Assembly: GCA_013044025.1 (NCBI GenBank)
Contig: JABEVD010000125.1
Span: forward strand, 1-40,370
Source: Burkholderiales bacterium
Lineage (GTDB): Bacteria; Pseudomonadota; Gammaproteobacteria; Burkholderiales; JABEVD01
Length of the DNA stretch: 40,370 nucleotides
Reading direction: 5' to 3'
Shown piece by piece: positions 1-9,916 of this stretch (within the stretch, counting starts at the first letter, position 1; every line of letters starts with the position of its first letter). Under the pieces are notes generated by a model. The model was given only the letters and a program-made list of their open reading frames with translations, made no database searches and was not told where the DNA came from. The position numbers were made by a program, and so were the translations under genes.

Positions 1-24
1 ATCAAGAACCACTGAAAGAACAAG

Positions 25-1248
25 ATGAGCGAAATCAAGAAAGCAGTGCTCGCCTACTCGGGAGGGCTGGACACCTCCGTCATCCTCAAATGGCTTCAGG
101 ATACCTACGAATGCGAGGTCGTGACCTTCACGGCGGACATCGGCCAGGGAGAAGAACTGGAGCCGGCCAGGGCCAAGGCGCTGAAAATGGGCATCAGGCC
201 CGAAAACATCTATATCGACGACCTCAGAGAGGAATTCGTTCGCGACTTCGTGTTTCCGATGTTCCGTGCGCACACCCTCTACGAAGGAGAATACCTGCTC
301 GGCACTTCGATCGCGAGGCCGCTCATCGCCAAGCGCCAGATCGAGATCGCGAGAGAAACCGGAGCGGATGCCGTGAGCCATGGCGCAACCGGAAAGGGCA
401 ACGACCAGGTGCGCTTCGAACTCGGCTATTACAGCCTCGCCCCCGGAATCCGCATCATCGCTCCCTGGCGCGAATGGGATCTGCTCTCCCGCGAAAAGCT
501 GCTCGCCTATGCGGAAAAATCGGGCATCCCGATCGAAATGAAGCACAGGGCGGGAGGATCTCCCTATTCCATGGATGCGAACCTGCTGCACATCAGCTAC
601 GAAGGACGGCACCTGGAAGATCCTTCCGCAGAAGCGGAAGAATCGATGTGGCGCTGGACGGTTTCTCCCGAAGCTGCGCCTGATGAAGCGGAATATGTCG
701 ACATCGTCTTCGAACATGGCGACATCGTGGCCATAAATGGCGCGAAAATGACGCCTGCGGCAGTGCTTGCAGAACTCAACAGGATGGGCGGACGTCACGG
801 CGTAGGACGCCTCGATCTCGTGGAAAACCGCTATGTCGGCATGAAATCCCGCGGATGTTACGAAACCCCCGGCGGAACCATCATGCTGCGCGCGCACCGC
901 GCAATCGAATCGATCACGCTCGACCGCGAAGTCGCCCACCTCAAGGACGACCTGATGCCGCGCTATGCCAGCATGATCTACAATGGCTACTGGTGGGCGC
1001 CGGAGCGGATCGCGCTGCAGGCGCTGATCGACCACACCCAGCAGCATGTGAACGGATGGGTGAGGATCAAGCTCTACAAGGGCAACGTCACCGTGGTCGG
1101 CCGCGCCTCTTCATCCGACTCGCTGTTCGACCCCAATATCGCCACGTTCGAAGACGATCGCGGCGCTTACGACCAGAAGGACGCAGCCGGCTTCATCAAG
1201 CTGAACGCGCTGCGTCTCCGAATCGCATCCAGACTGAGGAACAAATGA
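25..1248 (+). CDS. argG: argininosuccinate synthase
   Basis: 407 aa ORF with N-terminal [18 protein letters not shown]-pyrophosphatase motif and [10 protein letters not shown]; full-length. Confidence 0.98.
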   Translation: MSEIKKAVLAYSGGLDTSVILKWLQDTYECEVVTFTADIGQGEELEPARAKALKMGIRPENIYIDDLREEFVRDFVFPMFRAHTLYEGEYLLGTSIARPLIAKRQIEIARETGADAVSHGATGKGNDQVRFELGYYSLAPGIRIIAPWREWDLLSREKLLAYAEKSGIPIEMKHRAGGSPYSMDANLLHISYEGRHLEDPSAEAEESMWRWTVSPEAAPDEAEYVDIVFEHGDIVAINGAKMTPAAVLAELNRMGGRHGVGRLDLVENRYVGMKSRGCYETPGGTIMLRAHRAIESITLDREVAHLKDDLMPRYASMIYNGYWWAPERIALQALIDHTQQHVNGWVRIKLYKGNVTVVGRASSSDSLFDPNIATFEDDRGAYDQKDAAGFIKLNALRLRIASRLRNK

Positions 1249-1553
1249 GTCAATTCGACAATGTCAGCGTGGTGAAGAAATCCAACGTGTTTTTCGATGG
1301 AAAATGCGTGAGCCATACCCTGCTGTTTCCGGACGGAACCAGAAAAACGGTGGGCGTGATCCTGCCTTCCACCCTCACTTTCAACACGGCAGCACCGGAG
1401 ATCATGGAAATCCATTCCGGATCCTGCCGGGTGAAAATCGCGGACGGCGAGTGGCAGGACTGCAAGGCAGGGGAATCCTTCAGCGTTCCCGCGAACAGCC
1501 ATTTCGTGATCGAAACCTCCGGGCCGCTCGATTACGTCTGTCACTTCTGCTAG
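1245..1553 (+). CDS. ppnP: pyrimidine/purine nucleoside phosphorylase (PpnP/YaiE cupin family)
   Basis: 102 aa [26 protein letters not shown]...[13 protein letters not shown] overlaps the argG stop (ATGA). Confidence 0.92.
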   Translation: MSQFDNVSVVKKSNVFFDGKCVSHTLLFPDGTRKTVGVILPSTLTFNTAAPEIMEIHSGSCRVKIADGEWQDCKAGESFSVPANSHFVIETSGPLDYVCHFC

Positions 1554-1561
1554 GAGAGAAC

Positions 1562-2050
1562 ATGCCCTCTTTCGACATCGTCTCGGAAGTCGACAAGACG
1601 GAGGTCAAGAACGCGGTCGAGCAGACCAACAAGGAAGTCGGCACCCGCTTCGATTTCAAGGGTTCCGACGCCCGCGTCGAGCAGGCCGAACTCGAGCTCA
1701 CCCTCTTCGCCGACAACGACTTCCAGCTCGGCCAGGTGCAGGACATCCTGAACGGCAAGCTCACCAGGCGCGGCGTCGACATCAAATGCCTGGAAGTTCC
1801 GGAAAAGATCAAGAAAATCAGCGGCAACAAGGTGAAGCGCACCTGCAAGGTGAAGGTCGGGGTGGAATCCGATCTCGCCAAAAGGATCGTCAAGCTGATC
1901 AAGGACAGCAAGATGAAGGTCCAGGCGAGCATCCAGGGCGACACGGTGCGGGTTTCCGGCGCCAAACGCGACGACCTGCAGGGCGCGATCGCCCTGGTGA
2001 AGAAGGGCGTCAGCGATTTCCCGCTGCAATTCCAGAATTTCAGGGACTGA
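1562..2050 (+). CDS. yajQ: YajQ family nucleotide-binding protein
   Basis: [37 protein letters not shown]... ends QFQNFRD, typical of the family. Confidence 0.96.
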   Translation: MPSFDIVSEVDKTEVKNAVEQTNKEVGTRFDFKGSDARVEQAELELTLFADNDFQLGQVQDILNGKLTRRGVDIKCLEVPEKIKKISGNKVKRTCKVKVGVESDLAKRIVKLIKDSKMKVQASIQGDTVRVSGAKRDDLQGAIALVKKGVSDFPLQFQNFRD

Positions 2051-2051
2051 G

Positions 2052-2591
2052 ATGAAGGTACTGATTCCGCTGGCGGAAGGCTTCGAGGAAATCGAGGCGG
2101 TCACCGTGATCGACCTGCTGCGCCGCGCAGGAATCGAAGTGACGAGCGCCGGGCTCGATAAAGGGCCGGTCGTGGCGAGCCGTGGCGTGGTGCTGATCCC
2201 GGACACCGAACTCGACTCGGTTCTCGATGCCGCATTCGACATGCTGGTGCTTCCGGGAGGCGCAGGAACGAAGCATTTGCGCGAGGACCCGAGAATCCTT
2301 TCCCTCGTGAAAAGGATGAATCAGGAAGGAAAATGGGTCGCCGCGATCTGCGCAGCTCCTTCCGTGCTCGCGGTATCCGGAATTCTCGAAGGAAGGCGCG
2401 CCACCTCGTTTCCAGGATCGCTGGAAGCTTGCGGACACCCCAACGAGGGAACCCCTCTTTTTCGGGACGGCAACATCGTCACTTCGCGCGGTCCGGGCAC
2501 CGCCATGGATTTCGCCCTGGAGCTCGTCGAAATCCTCTCGGGGCGGGAGAAGAGGCAGGAAGTCGAGGAAGGGCTCAAGCGAGATTTTTGA
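2052..2591 (+). CDS. DJ-1/PfpI family protein (YajL/ThiJ-like)
   Basis: MKVLIPLAEGFEEIEAVTVIDLLRRAGIEV and nucleophile elbow VAAICAAPSVLA. Confidence 0.93.
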   Translation: MKVLIPLAEGFEEIEAVTVIDLLRRAGIEVTSAGLDKGPVVASRGVVLIPDTELDSVLDAAFDMLVLPGGAGTKHLREDPRILSLVKRMNQEGKWVAAICAAPSVLAVSGILEGRRATSFPGSLEACGHPNEGTPLFRDGNIVTSRGPGTAMDFALELVEILSGREKRQEVEEGLKRDF

Positions 2592-3270
2592 TCCAGGCGC
2601 CGTAAATCGTTGCCGCAATGCGGTTCAGATTGACAACCCTTTCCCCGAGTCCTTCCCGGATCGATTCGGCACCCTGAACGCTCTCCGAAAGATGCGCTTC
2701 GATTTCTGCAGCGCCATGCAGACACCAGGCCTCCACCATCTCCGAAGTCATTTCCACATGGCATTGCAGCCCGAGGTGCGGCCCCACCGCGAAAGCCTGG
2801 TTTTCGCACCATCGACTCGATAGCAGGCGCTTCGCCCCGGATGGAATGGAAAAGGTTTCCCCATGCCAGTGGAATGCCTCGAAGGAATCCAGTCCGCCGA
2901 ACCAGGGGCAATCCGCTTCGACCACGTCCACCCTGCCCCAGCCGATTTCGCGGAATTCGTTGCGGCCCACCGTGCCGCCCAACGCTTTGGCCATCAGTTG
3001 CCCGCCGAGACAATGCCCGAGAACCGGGATGTCCCGGTCCATCGCATCGCGGATGAGACGAAGGGAATGGGAAATCCAGGGAAGGTCGTCGTTCACGCTC
3101 ATCGGCCCGCCCATGAACACCAGGCCGGAATAAGGGGATGCGCTATGCGGCACCGCTTCCGCCCGGTCCACCTTGACGATTTCCCAGGGAATGGCCGATG
3201 CATCCAGAAATTCGCCCAGAAAACCAGCTCCCTCGGTTTTCGCATGACGAAAAATCACCACAGGTTTCAT
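2575..3270 (-). CDS. class I glutamine amidotransferase-like protein (GMP synthase GATase-like)
   Basis: VLGHCLGGQLMAKALGG nucleophile motif, GLQCHVEMT; stand-alone GATase domain. Confidence 0.88.
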   Translation of the reverse strand: MKPVVIFRHAKTEGAGFLGEFLDASAIPWEIVKVDRAEAVPHSASPYSGLVFMGGPMSVNDDLPWISHSLRLIRDAMDRDIPVLGHCLGGQLMAKALGGTVGRNEFREIGWGRVDVVEADCPWFGGLDSFEAFHWHGETFSIPSGAKRLLSSRWCENQAFAVGPHLGLQCHVEMTSEMVEAWCLHGAAEIEAHLSESVQGAESIREGLGERVVNLNRIAATIYGAWIKNLA

Positions 3271-3361
3271 ACGCGCCTCGCAAAATTTGCCACGGGAATC
3301 TTAGCCGAGCGTGGCCCGGTCCGCAATCCTCTGTTAAAATCTGTTTTTTTCAGGAACGCCC

Positions 3362-4459
3362 ATGTCAGGAAACACCCTCGGTACGCTATTCACCGTCACC
3401 TCCTTCGGCGAAAGCCACGGACCTGCGATCGGCTGCGTCGTGGACGGCTGCCCGCCCGGAATGGAGCTTTGCGCGGAAGACATTCAGAAGGATCTCGACC
3501 GCAGGAAGCCGGGCACTTCGAGACATGTGACGCAGCGGCGCGAATCGGACAGCGTGGAGATCCTCTCCGGCGTATTCGAAGGAAAAACCACCGGCACCCC
3601 GATCGGACTCCTGATCCGCAACGAAGACCAGAGAAGCCGCGATTACGGCAACATCATGGACAGCTTCCGTCCCGGACATGCGGACTACACCTACCTGCAG
3701 AAATACGGGATCCGCGATCATCGCGGAGGTGGAAGATCTTCCGCACGCGAAACCGCAGTCCGGGTAGCTGCGGGCGCGATCGCAAAAAAGTGGCTCCACG
3801 AGCGGCATGGCGTGGTCATCCGCGGCCACCTCTCGAAGCTCGGCCCGATCGAAATTCCCTTCGTCTCCTGGGAAGAGGTGCAAGCCAATCCGTTTTTCGC
3901 GGCGAACGGGGCAATCGTCCCGGAACTGGAAGCCTACATGGATTCGCTGAGAAAATCCGGAGACTCGGTGGGCGCAGAAATCACGGTGGTCGCCGAAAAC
4001 ATGCAGGTGGGATGGGGCGAACCCGTCTATGACAGGCTGGATGCCGAAATCGCCTATGCCTTGATGAGCATCAATGCGGTGAAGGGAGTGGAAATCGGAG
4101 ACGGTTTCTCGGTCGTCGCGCAAAAGGGTAGCGAACACGGCGACGAAATGACCTCGGAAGGTTTTCTCAGCAACCATGCGGGCGGCATCCTGGGCGGCAT
4201 CTCGACCGGGCAGGACATCGTGGCGAGAATGGCGGTGAAACCCACTTCCAGCATCCGGCTTCAGAGGCGCAGCATCGACAAAACCGGTGCGGATACCCTG
4301 GTCGAAACCCATGGCAGGCACGACCCATGCGTGGGCATTCGCGCCACCCCGATCGCGGAAGCGATGCTCGCGATCGTGCTCATGGACCATGCGCTGCGGC
4401 ATCGTGCGCAGAATGCGGACGTGATCTGCGCCACGCCGAAACTCCACGGAAAAAGCTGA
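3362..4459 (+). CDS. aroC: chorismate synthase
   Basis: [33 protein letters not shown]...; GRSSARETA; full-length. Confidence 0.98.
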   Translation: MSGNTLGTLFTVTSFGESHGPAIGCVVDGCPPGMELCAEDIQKDLDRRKPGTSRHVTQRRESDSVEILSGVFEGKTTGTPIGLLIRNEDQRSRDYGNIMDSFRPGHADYTYLQKYGIRDHRGGGRSSARETAVRVAAGAIAKKWLHERHGVVIRGHLSKLGPIEIPFVSWEEVQANPFFAANGAIVPELEAYMDSLRKSGDSVGAEITVVAENMQVGWGEPVYDRLDAEIAYALMSINAVKGVEIGDGFSVVAQKGSEHGDEMTSEGFLSNHAGGILGGISTGQDIVARMAVKPTSSIRLQRRSIDKTGADTLVETHGRHDPCVGIRATPIAEAMLAIVLMDHALRHRAQNADVICATPKLHGKS

Positions 4460-4460
4460 A

Positions 4461-5597
4461 ATTCCCTACTGGCACCTTTCCGGCTTCTATTTCGCCCATT
4501 TCGCGTTCATCGGCGCATTCACTCCATACTGGAGCCTTTACCTGAAATCGATCGATTTCAGCGCATTCCAGATCGGCATCGTGACTTCGGTGATGCAGGC
4601 GATGCGGATTTTCGCTCCCAATCTTTGGGGCTGGCTTGCCGACAGGACCGGAAAGCGCGCTTCCCTGGTGCGCATCGCCTCCTTCATCAGCCTCATTCTT
4701 TACACAGGCTATTTCTTCGGCAAAAGCTTCACCTGGATCTTCCTGGTGACCGCGCTGATGAGCTTCTTCTGGAGCGCCTGCCTGCCGCTCGTGGAAGCCA
4801 TCACGCTCAGCCACCTCCGCGGCAGCGTGGAAAAATACGGAATGATCCGCTCCTGGGGATCGGTGGGTTTCATTTTCGCCGTGATCGGACTCGGCTACCT
4901 GCTCGACAGGTTTCCCCTTTCCTCCCTGATTTGGGCGACGACCGGCTTCATGGCAGGCATGGTGATTTTCGCGAGAAGGATTCCGGAAGTGGAGGAACAC
5001 CATCACGAGGCCGAAGCGGTTCCCGTCCTCTCCATCCTCGGCAGGAGCGAAGTGATCGCGCTCTTCGCATCCTGCCTGCTGATGTCGGCCGCGCACGGCA
5101 TCTATTACGCATTCTATTCGATCTATCTCGCAGACCACGGTTACCTGAAAAGCAGCATCGGCTGGCTCTGGAGCATCGGCGTGATCTGCGAGATCGGCGT
5201 GTTCTTTTTCATGCCGAAGATCATGGCCAGATTTTCCCTGAAGGCCATTCTCGCCTTCAGCCTGGCTTGCGCAGTGGCGCGCTTTTTCATGATCGGCTGG
5301 GGGGTCGGGTTTCTATCCCTTCTGATCATCGCCCAGGTACTGCATGCAGCGACCTTCGGTTCGCACCATGCCGCGGCCATGGCAGCGATCCATCATTTTT
5401 TCAGGGGACGACACCAGTCGAGAGGACAATCCTTCTACACCAGCCTGGTATACGGCGTGGGCGGCACGCTGGGGGCATTCGCAGGAGGGCTTGCATGGGA
5501 AAGACTGGGGCCCGCCCCGACCTTCGGAATCGCCTCGCTCGCCGCGCTGGCAGGACTCGTCTGGCTCGGCGCGAAATTCAGGATTTCACCCGGATGA
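4461..5597 (+). CDS. MFS transporter (LacY/nucleoside permease-like); start uncertain, possible ATT start at 4461
   Basis: Hydrophobic 12-TM-like protein. In-frame coding continues upstream of ATG 4581 as IPYWHLSGFYFAHFAFIGAFTPYWSLYLKSIDFSAFQIGIVTSVMQ, an expected TM1, but without ATG/GTG/TTG. Confidence 0.75.
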   Translation: MPYWHLSGFYFAHFAFIGAFTPYWSLYLKSIDFSAFQIGIVTSVMQAMRIFAPNLWGWLADRTGKRASLVRIASFISLILYTGYFFGKSFTWIFLVTALMSFFWSACLPLVEAITLSHLRGSVEKYGMIRSWGSVGFIFAVIGLGYLLDRFPLSSLIWATTGFMAGMVIFARRIPEVEEHHHEAEAVPVLSILGRSEVIALFASCLLMSAAHGIYYAFYSIYLADHGYLKSSIGWLWSIGVICEIGVFFFMPKIMARFSLKAILAFSLACAVARFFMIGWGVGFLSLLIIAQVLHAATFGSHHAAAMAAIHHFFRGRHQSRGQSFYTSLVYGVGGTLGAFAGGLAWERLGPAPTFGIASLAALAGLVWLGAKFRISPG

Positions 5598-7683
5598 TCT
5601 TGCTCACATCCGGAATCCTGCGCAGCGCCCGCATCACCTGGGCAAGATGCACGCGGTTGCTCACCTGCAGGGTGAAATTGATGTTGGTGTAGCTCCCCTC
5701 GCCTTCCATGCTGATGTTCTCGATGTTGGAACCGGCGGCGGCGATCTCCGCAGCCACCTTGGCGAGCACCCCTCTCTGGTTCCTGACTTCGAGCCGGATG
5801 CTGACGTCGAATTGCCGGGTGATGTCGCTGTCCCATTCCACATCCAGGCATTTCGCCGGATCGACCCGGCTCTTCCTGACGTAAGAACAATCGTGGGTAT
5901 GGATGGTGAGCCCCTGCTCCTTCTTGATGACGCCGAGGATGTCGTCGCCTGGAATCGGATAACAGCATTTTGCGAATTCGACCGCCATTCCTTCCGATCC
6001 GCGGATCACCAGCGGCGCGGGCTTTTCTTCCTGGGAAGCCCCTTCCCCGCTCAGGAGGCGCTTGGCGACCACGATCCCGAGCCTTCTGCCCAAGCCGATG
6101 TCGGTGAGGATGTCCTGCCTGGATTTTGCTCCGGTGTTCCTCAGGAGACGCTCCCATTTTCCATCGTCGATGGATTCGGAAGGGATTTTCAGGGCTGCGA
6201 ATGCCTGATTGAGCAACCTCTCCCCGAGCTGGGCGGACTGCTCGTACTGCATGGTCTTGAGATAATGGCGGATATGCGTCTTGGCCTTGCCGGTGATGAC
6301 ATATTCCAGCCAGTTCGGGTTGGGCTTGGCATAGGGCGCGGTGAGGATTTCCACCGTGTCGCCGTTCCTGAGATGGGTCCGCAACGGCTTCAGTTCGCCG
6401 TTGATCCGCACCGAAAGACAGCGACTGCCGATGTCGGTATGCACGCTGTAGGCGAAATCGACCGGCGTCGCTCCCTTGGGCAGCACCAGGATCTTTCCCT
6501 TCGGGGTGAACACATAGATTTCGTCCGGGAAAAGATCCACCTTCAGATGCTCCAGGAATTCGACCGAATCGGTGCTCTCTCCCAGCGATTCGAGCAGGCT
6601 TTGCAGCCACTGGTGGGTCTTCCTCTGCATCTCGTTCAGGTTCGATTCCGAACTCTTGTACAGCCAGTGCGACGCGACGCCGGATTCGGCGATCTTGTGC
6701 ATTTCCGCAGTCCGGATCTGGATCTCGATCGGGGTGCCGTAGGGGCCGAACAGCGAAGTGTGCAGCGACTGGTAGCCGTTCGATTTGGGCAGCGCGATGT
6801 AATCCTTGAATTTCCCGTGTATCGGCTTGTACAGGCTGTGCAATACGCCGAGCGCATGGTAGCAGGTCGGGATGTCCTTCACCACCACGCGGAATCCGTA
6901 GATGTCCTGCACCTCGGAAAAGCTCAACTGCTTTTCGACCATCTTGCGGTAGATGCTGTAGAGATGCTTCTCCCGCCCGGTGGTCTGCGCATCGATGCCG
7001 GCCTCCTTCAGCTTCTGCACGATGTTTTCCAGGATCTTGTCCACCACCTTGCGCCGGTTTCCCCGCGCCGCCTTGATCGCCTTGTTGAGCACGCGATAGC
7101 GAAGCGGGTAGAGATGCTTGAAGGAGAGGTCTTCGAGCTCCTGGTAGATGCTGTTGAGACCCATGCGGTTGGCGATCTGGGCATAGATCTCCAGCGTTTC
7201 CTTGGCGATGCGCTTTCTCTTGGCAGGATACATCGCGTCCAGCGTGCGCATGTTGTGCAGGCGATCGGCGAGCTTGATCAGGATGACGCGGACATCGCTC
7301 GCCATGGCGAGCAGCATCTTCCTGAAATTCTCCGCCTGCGCATCTTCCTTGGTCTGGAACTCGATCCTGTCGAGCTTGCTGACGCCGTCGACGAGATCGG
7401 CCACAGGCTGGCCGAACAGGTCGATGATCTGCCTTTTCGGCACGGAGGTATCCTCCATGACGTCATGCAGGAGCGCAGCACAAAGGGTCTGCGCGTCTAG
7501 CCGCCATTCCGCGAGAATGCCGGCAACGGCCAGGGGGTGGGAAATATAGGGCTCTCCCGATATCCTGAACTGCCCCCTGTGGGCCGCCTCGCTGAACCGG
7601 TAGGCGGCTTCGAGCTGCGCGGCGTCTTCCGGCCTCAGATAGCCGGCCATTCCGCGAATGGGAAGTTTTTCTTCTCCGGGCAA
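5578..7683 (-). CDS. spoT: bifunctional (p)ppGpp synthetase/hydrolase, RelA/SpoT family
   Basis: 701 aa; HD hydrolase (LLHDVMEDT), synthetase (EVQDIYGFRVVV), TGS (FTPKGKILVLPKGATPVDFAY), C-terminal ACT; adjacent to rpoZ-gmk. Confidence 0.96.
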   Translation of the reverse strand: MPGEEKLPIRGMAGYLRPEDAAQLEAAYRFSEAAHRGQFRISGEPYISHPLAVAGILAEWRLDAQTLCAALLHDVMEDTSVPKRQIIDLFGQPVADLVDGVSKLDRIEFQTKEDAQAENFRKMLLAMASDVRVILIKLADRLHNMRTLDAMYPAKRKRIAKETLEIYAQIANRMGLNSIYQELEDLSFKHLYPLRYRVLNKAIKAARGNRRKVVDKILENIVQKLKEAGIDAQTTGREKHLYSIYRKMVEKQLSFSEVQDIYGFRVVVKDIPTCYHALGVLHSLYKPIHGKFKDYIALPKSNGYQSLHTSLFGPYGTPIEIQIRTAEMHKIAESGVASHWLYKSSESNLNEMQRKTHQWLQSLLESLGESTDSVEFLEHLKVDLFPDEIYVFTPKGKILVLPKGATPVDFAYSVHTDIGSRCLSVRINGELKPLRTHLRNGDTVEILTAPYAKPNPNWLEYVITGKAKTHIRHYLKTMQYEQSAQLGERLLNQAFAALKIPSESIDDGKWERLLRNTGAKSRQDILTDIGLGRRLGIVVAKRLLSGEGASQEEKPAPLVIRGSEGMAVEFAKCCYPIPGDDILGVIKKEQGLTIHTHDCSYVRKSRVDPAKCLDVEWDSDITRQFDVSIRLEVRNQRGVLAKVAAEIAAAGSNIENISMEGEGSYTNINFTLQVSNRVHLAQVMRALRRIPDVSKIIRVKS

Positions 7684-7688
7684 GATGC

Positions 7689-7895
7689 CTACGCCTGCCC
7701 CTTGTTGAGAATTTCGAGCCCGACCTTACCGGCCGCGACTTCGCGCAGCGCGATCACGGTGGGTTTGTCGCGATGCGGTTCCACCATGGGATTCGATCCG
7801 TTGGCGATCTGCCTGGCGCGAATCGTCGCGGCCAGGGTGAGTTCGAAACGGTTGGGAATGTTTTCGAGACAATCGTCGATGGTGATGCGTGCCAT
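7689..7895 (-). CDS. rpoZ: DNA-directed RNA polymerase omega subunit
   Basis: [30 protein letters not shown]. Confidence 0.97.
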   Translation of the reverse strand: MARITIDDCLENIPNRFELTLAATIRARQIANGSNPMVEPHRDKPTVIALREVAAGKVGLEILNKGQA

Positions 7896-7905
7896 ATTGC
7901 TTCCT

Positions 7906-8514
7906 TCAGATGAGCTTTTGAATCAGTTCCTGGTGGCGGTCGAGCTGGCTCTTCATCCCGAGCCTTTCGGCCCGCACGATGGCGAAAAGATCCCGCTTCG
8001 CCTCCTCCATGTCGTCGTTAATGATAACATAATCGAATTCCCCGACATGCCCCATCTCCTCGCGCGCGGCTGCCACGCGGCGATCGATCACCTCCGCGCT
8101 GTCCTGGCCGCGTCCGGTGAGGCGCTGCCTGAGCGCCTCGATCGATGGAGGAAGGATGAAAATGCCGATGATGCCTTCGACCAGCTTCCTCACCTGGAGA
8201 GCGCCCTGCCAGTCGATTTCGAGCAGGATGTCGTTGCCTTTTCGGCGCTCCTCCTGGATCCATTTCTGCGAGGTTCCGTAATAATTTCCATGCACTTCCG
8301 CGCTCTCCAGGAATTCCCCCCTGCCCTGCATCTCGACGAATGCTTGCTTCGAAACGAAATGATAGTCCCGTCCGTCGATTTCGCCGGGCCTCGGCGCCCT
8401 CGTGGTGAAGGAGATGGAAAGATGGACGATGGGGTCCGCTTCGAGCAGCGCCCGCACCAGGCTGGTCTTGCCCGCGCCGGAAGGGGCGCTCACGATGAAA
8501 AGATTTCCGCTCAT
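7906..8514 (-). CDS. gmk: guanylate kinase
   Basis: [25 protein letters not shown]-loop; ORF track starts 8529 but MSGNLF at 8514 is the likelier start. Confidence 0.96.
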   Translation of the reverse strand: MSGNLFIVSAPSGAGKTSLVRALLEADPIVHLSISFTTRAPRPGEIDGRDYHFVSKQAFVEMQGRGEFLESAEVHGNYYGTSQKWIQEERRKGNDILLEIDWQGALQVRKLVEGIIGIFILPPSIEALRQRLTGRGQDSAEVIDRRVAAAREEMGHVGEFDYVIINDDMEEAKRDLFAIVRAERLGMKSQLDRHQELIQKLI

Positions 8515-8570
8515 GGCATTGTGCATCAAAATGGGTGATTTTAACGGGTTGTGTTGCGCACAGGAAGCTT

Positions 8571-9227
8571 TCAGTTCACTTCGAGCAGGAAAACATTCTC
8601 CAGGAGGCGGGTCAGGCCGCGCGTCCTGAATCTCGGGTTTGCTTCGAGCGCGTCGATCGAGGCGATTCTTTTCACTTCAGCGAATCCTCCGAAAAGCGCC
8701 TCCACTTCTTCTTCGGAAACGGAAAAAGGCGGCCCGCTCATTTCGCCCTGGTCGTATTCGAGCGCGATCAGCAGGACTTTCGTGCCGACCGGAAGGATTT
8801 TCGCCAGATGTTCCGCATAGCGCTCGCGCATTTCGGCAGGAAGGGCGATCAGGGAAGCGCGATCGTAGACCGCCCCCACCCCGGCAAGATCCTCTTCCTC
8901 CAGATCGAAGAAATCGCCGCACAGCACGCCGATTCCATCAGCTTCGCAGAATTCGAATTTTCCGATGTGACCATGGGAAGGCCGCATGCCGTTCTCCTCG
9001 AAAAAGGACTGGACCGCGAGGCTGCTGATTTCCACGCCCAGCACGCGATGATGCGCATCCCTGAGCCAGAGCAGATCGAGCGACTTTCCGCAAAGCGGGA
9101 CGAACACCTCGCAGCCTTGCGGCATGCCGAGTTGTTTCCAGAATTGTTGCAGATGCGGATTGAAATCCTCCTGATGAAATCCCGTCTCTTTTTTCTCCCA
9201 ACGTTCCAGCCAGAAATCTTTTTCCAT
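8571..9227 (-). CDS. tpm: thiopurine S-methyltransferase family protein
   Basis: MEKDFWLERWEKKETGFHQEDFNPHLQQFW...VFVPLCGKSLDLLWL; internal start of the longer listed ORF. Confidence 0.92.
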   Translation of the reverse strand: MEKDFWLERWEKKETGFHQEDFNPHLQQFWKQLGMPQGCEVFVPLCGKSLDLLWLRDAHHRVLGVEISSLAVQSFFEENGMRPSHGHIGKFEFCEADGIGVLCGDFFDLEEEDLAGVGAVYDRASLIALPAEMRERYAEHLAKILPVGTKVLLIALEYDQGEMSGPPFSVSEEEVEALFGGFAEVKRIASIDALEANPRFRTRGLTRLLENVFLLEVN

Positions 9228-9244
9228 TTTTCCTCCCTGTCCAC

Positions 9245-9272
9245 TTGTAGGCGGCGAGCCTGAGGTTATATC
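9245..9272 (+). promoter_or_regulatory. candidate sigma70 promoter for the HD-GYP gene
   Basis: TTGTAG (9245-9250) - 16 bp - TATATC (9267-9272). Confidence 0.3.
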
Positions 9273-9314
9273 ATGTTTTTTATACGCCACGGTTGCATTC
9301 TGGAGAAGAGCGCC

Positions 9315-9911
9315 ATGGAAGACAACATTTACGAAGCCCTGTACCGCTATACCCGCGCGCTTTCGGTTGCGCTGGGATTTCGCGACCAGATGACCCAGCT
9401 CCATTCGGAAAGGGTTCGGGCGCTTTCCGTCGAGCTCGGCAAGCGCTGCCGCCTGGACGAACAGGAGATCGAATCGCTGAAAGTGGGCTCTTCCTTTCAC
9501 GATATCGGCAAGATCGGCATTGCGGACCGGATCCTGCTCAAACCCGCCCCTTTCGACGACGACGAATGGAAGATCATGAAACGGCATCCGGAAATCGGAG
9601 AAAGAATCATGCTCTCCACCGGATTCGAAGGGGCCGAACTGGCCGCCCGAGTGATCCGCCACCATCACGAACATTACGACGGCGGCGGATATCCGGACGG
9701 GCTATCCTTCGAACAGATTCCGGTCTGCGCCAGGATCATCTCGATCGCCGACAGCTACGATGCGATGGCGGTGACCCGCGCCTATCACAGCGCGAGAAGC
9801 CACCAACAAATCATGGACATCCTGGAGCGGGAAACCGGCAGGAAGCATGATCCGGATCTGATGAGCATCTTCAGGGGATTCATCGAAAATAGCCAATTCC
9901 GGGCGGCCTGA
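9315..9911 (+). CDS. stand-alone HD-GYP domain protein (putative c-di-GMP phosphodiesterase)
   Basis: FHDIGKIGI ... RHHHEHYDGGGYPDGL ... ADSYDAM; start chosen at MEDNIYEAL after a GAGAAGAG-like SD; ORF track starts at 9273. Confidence 0.92.
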   Translation: MEDNIYEALYRYTRALSVALGFRDQMTQLHSERVRALSVELGKRCRLDEQEIESLKVGSSFHDIGKIGIADRILLKPAPFDDDEWKIMKRHPEIGERIMLSTGFEGAELAARVIRHHHEHYDGGGYPDGLSFEQIPVCARIISIADSYDAMAVTRAYHSARSHQQIMDILERETGRKHDPDLMSIFRGFIENSQFRAA

Positions 9912-9916
9912 AGCGC

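Noticed and set aside
90-683. 197 aa ORF overlapping argG in another frame
   Set aside because: Arg/Gly-rich out-of-frame translation of argG; no RBS or domain.
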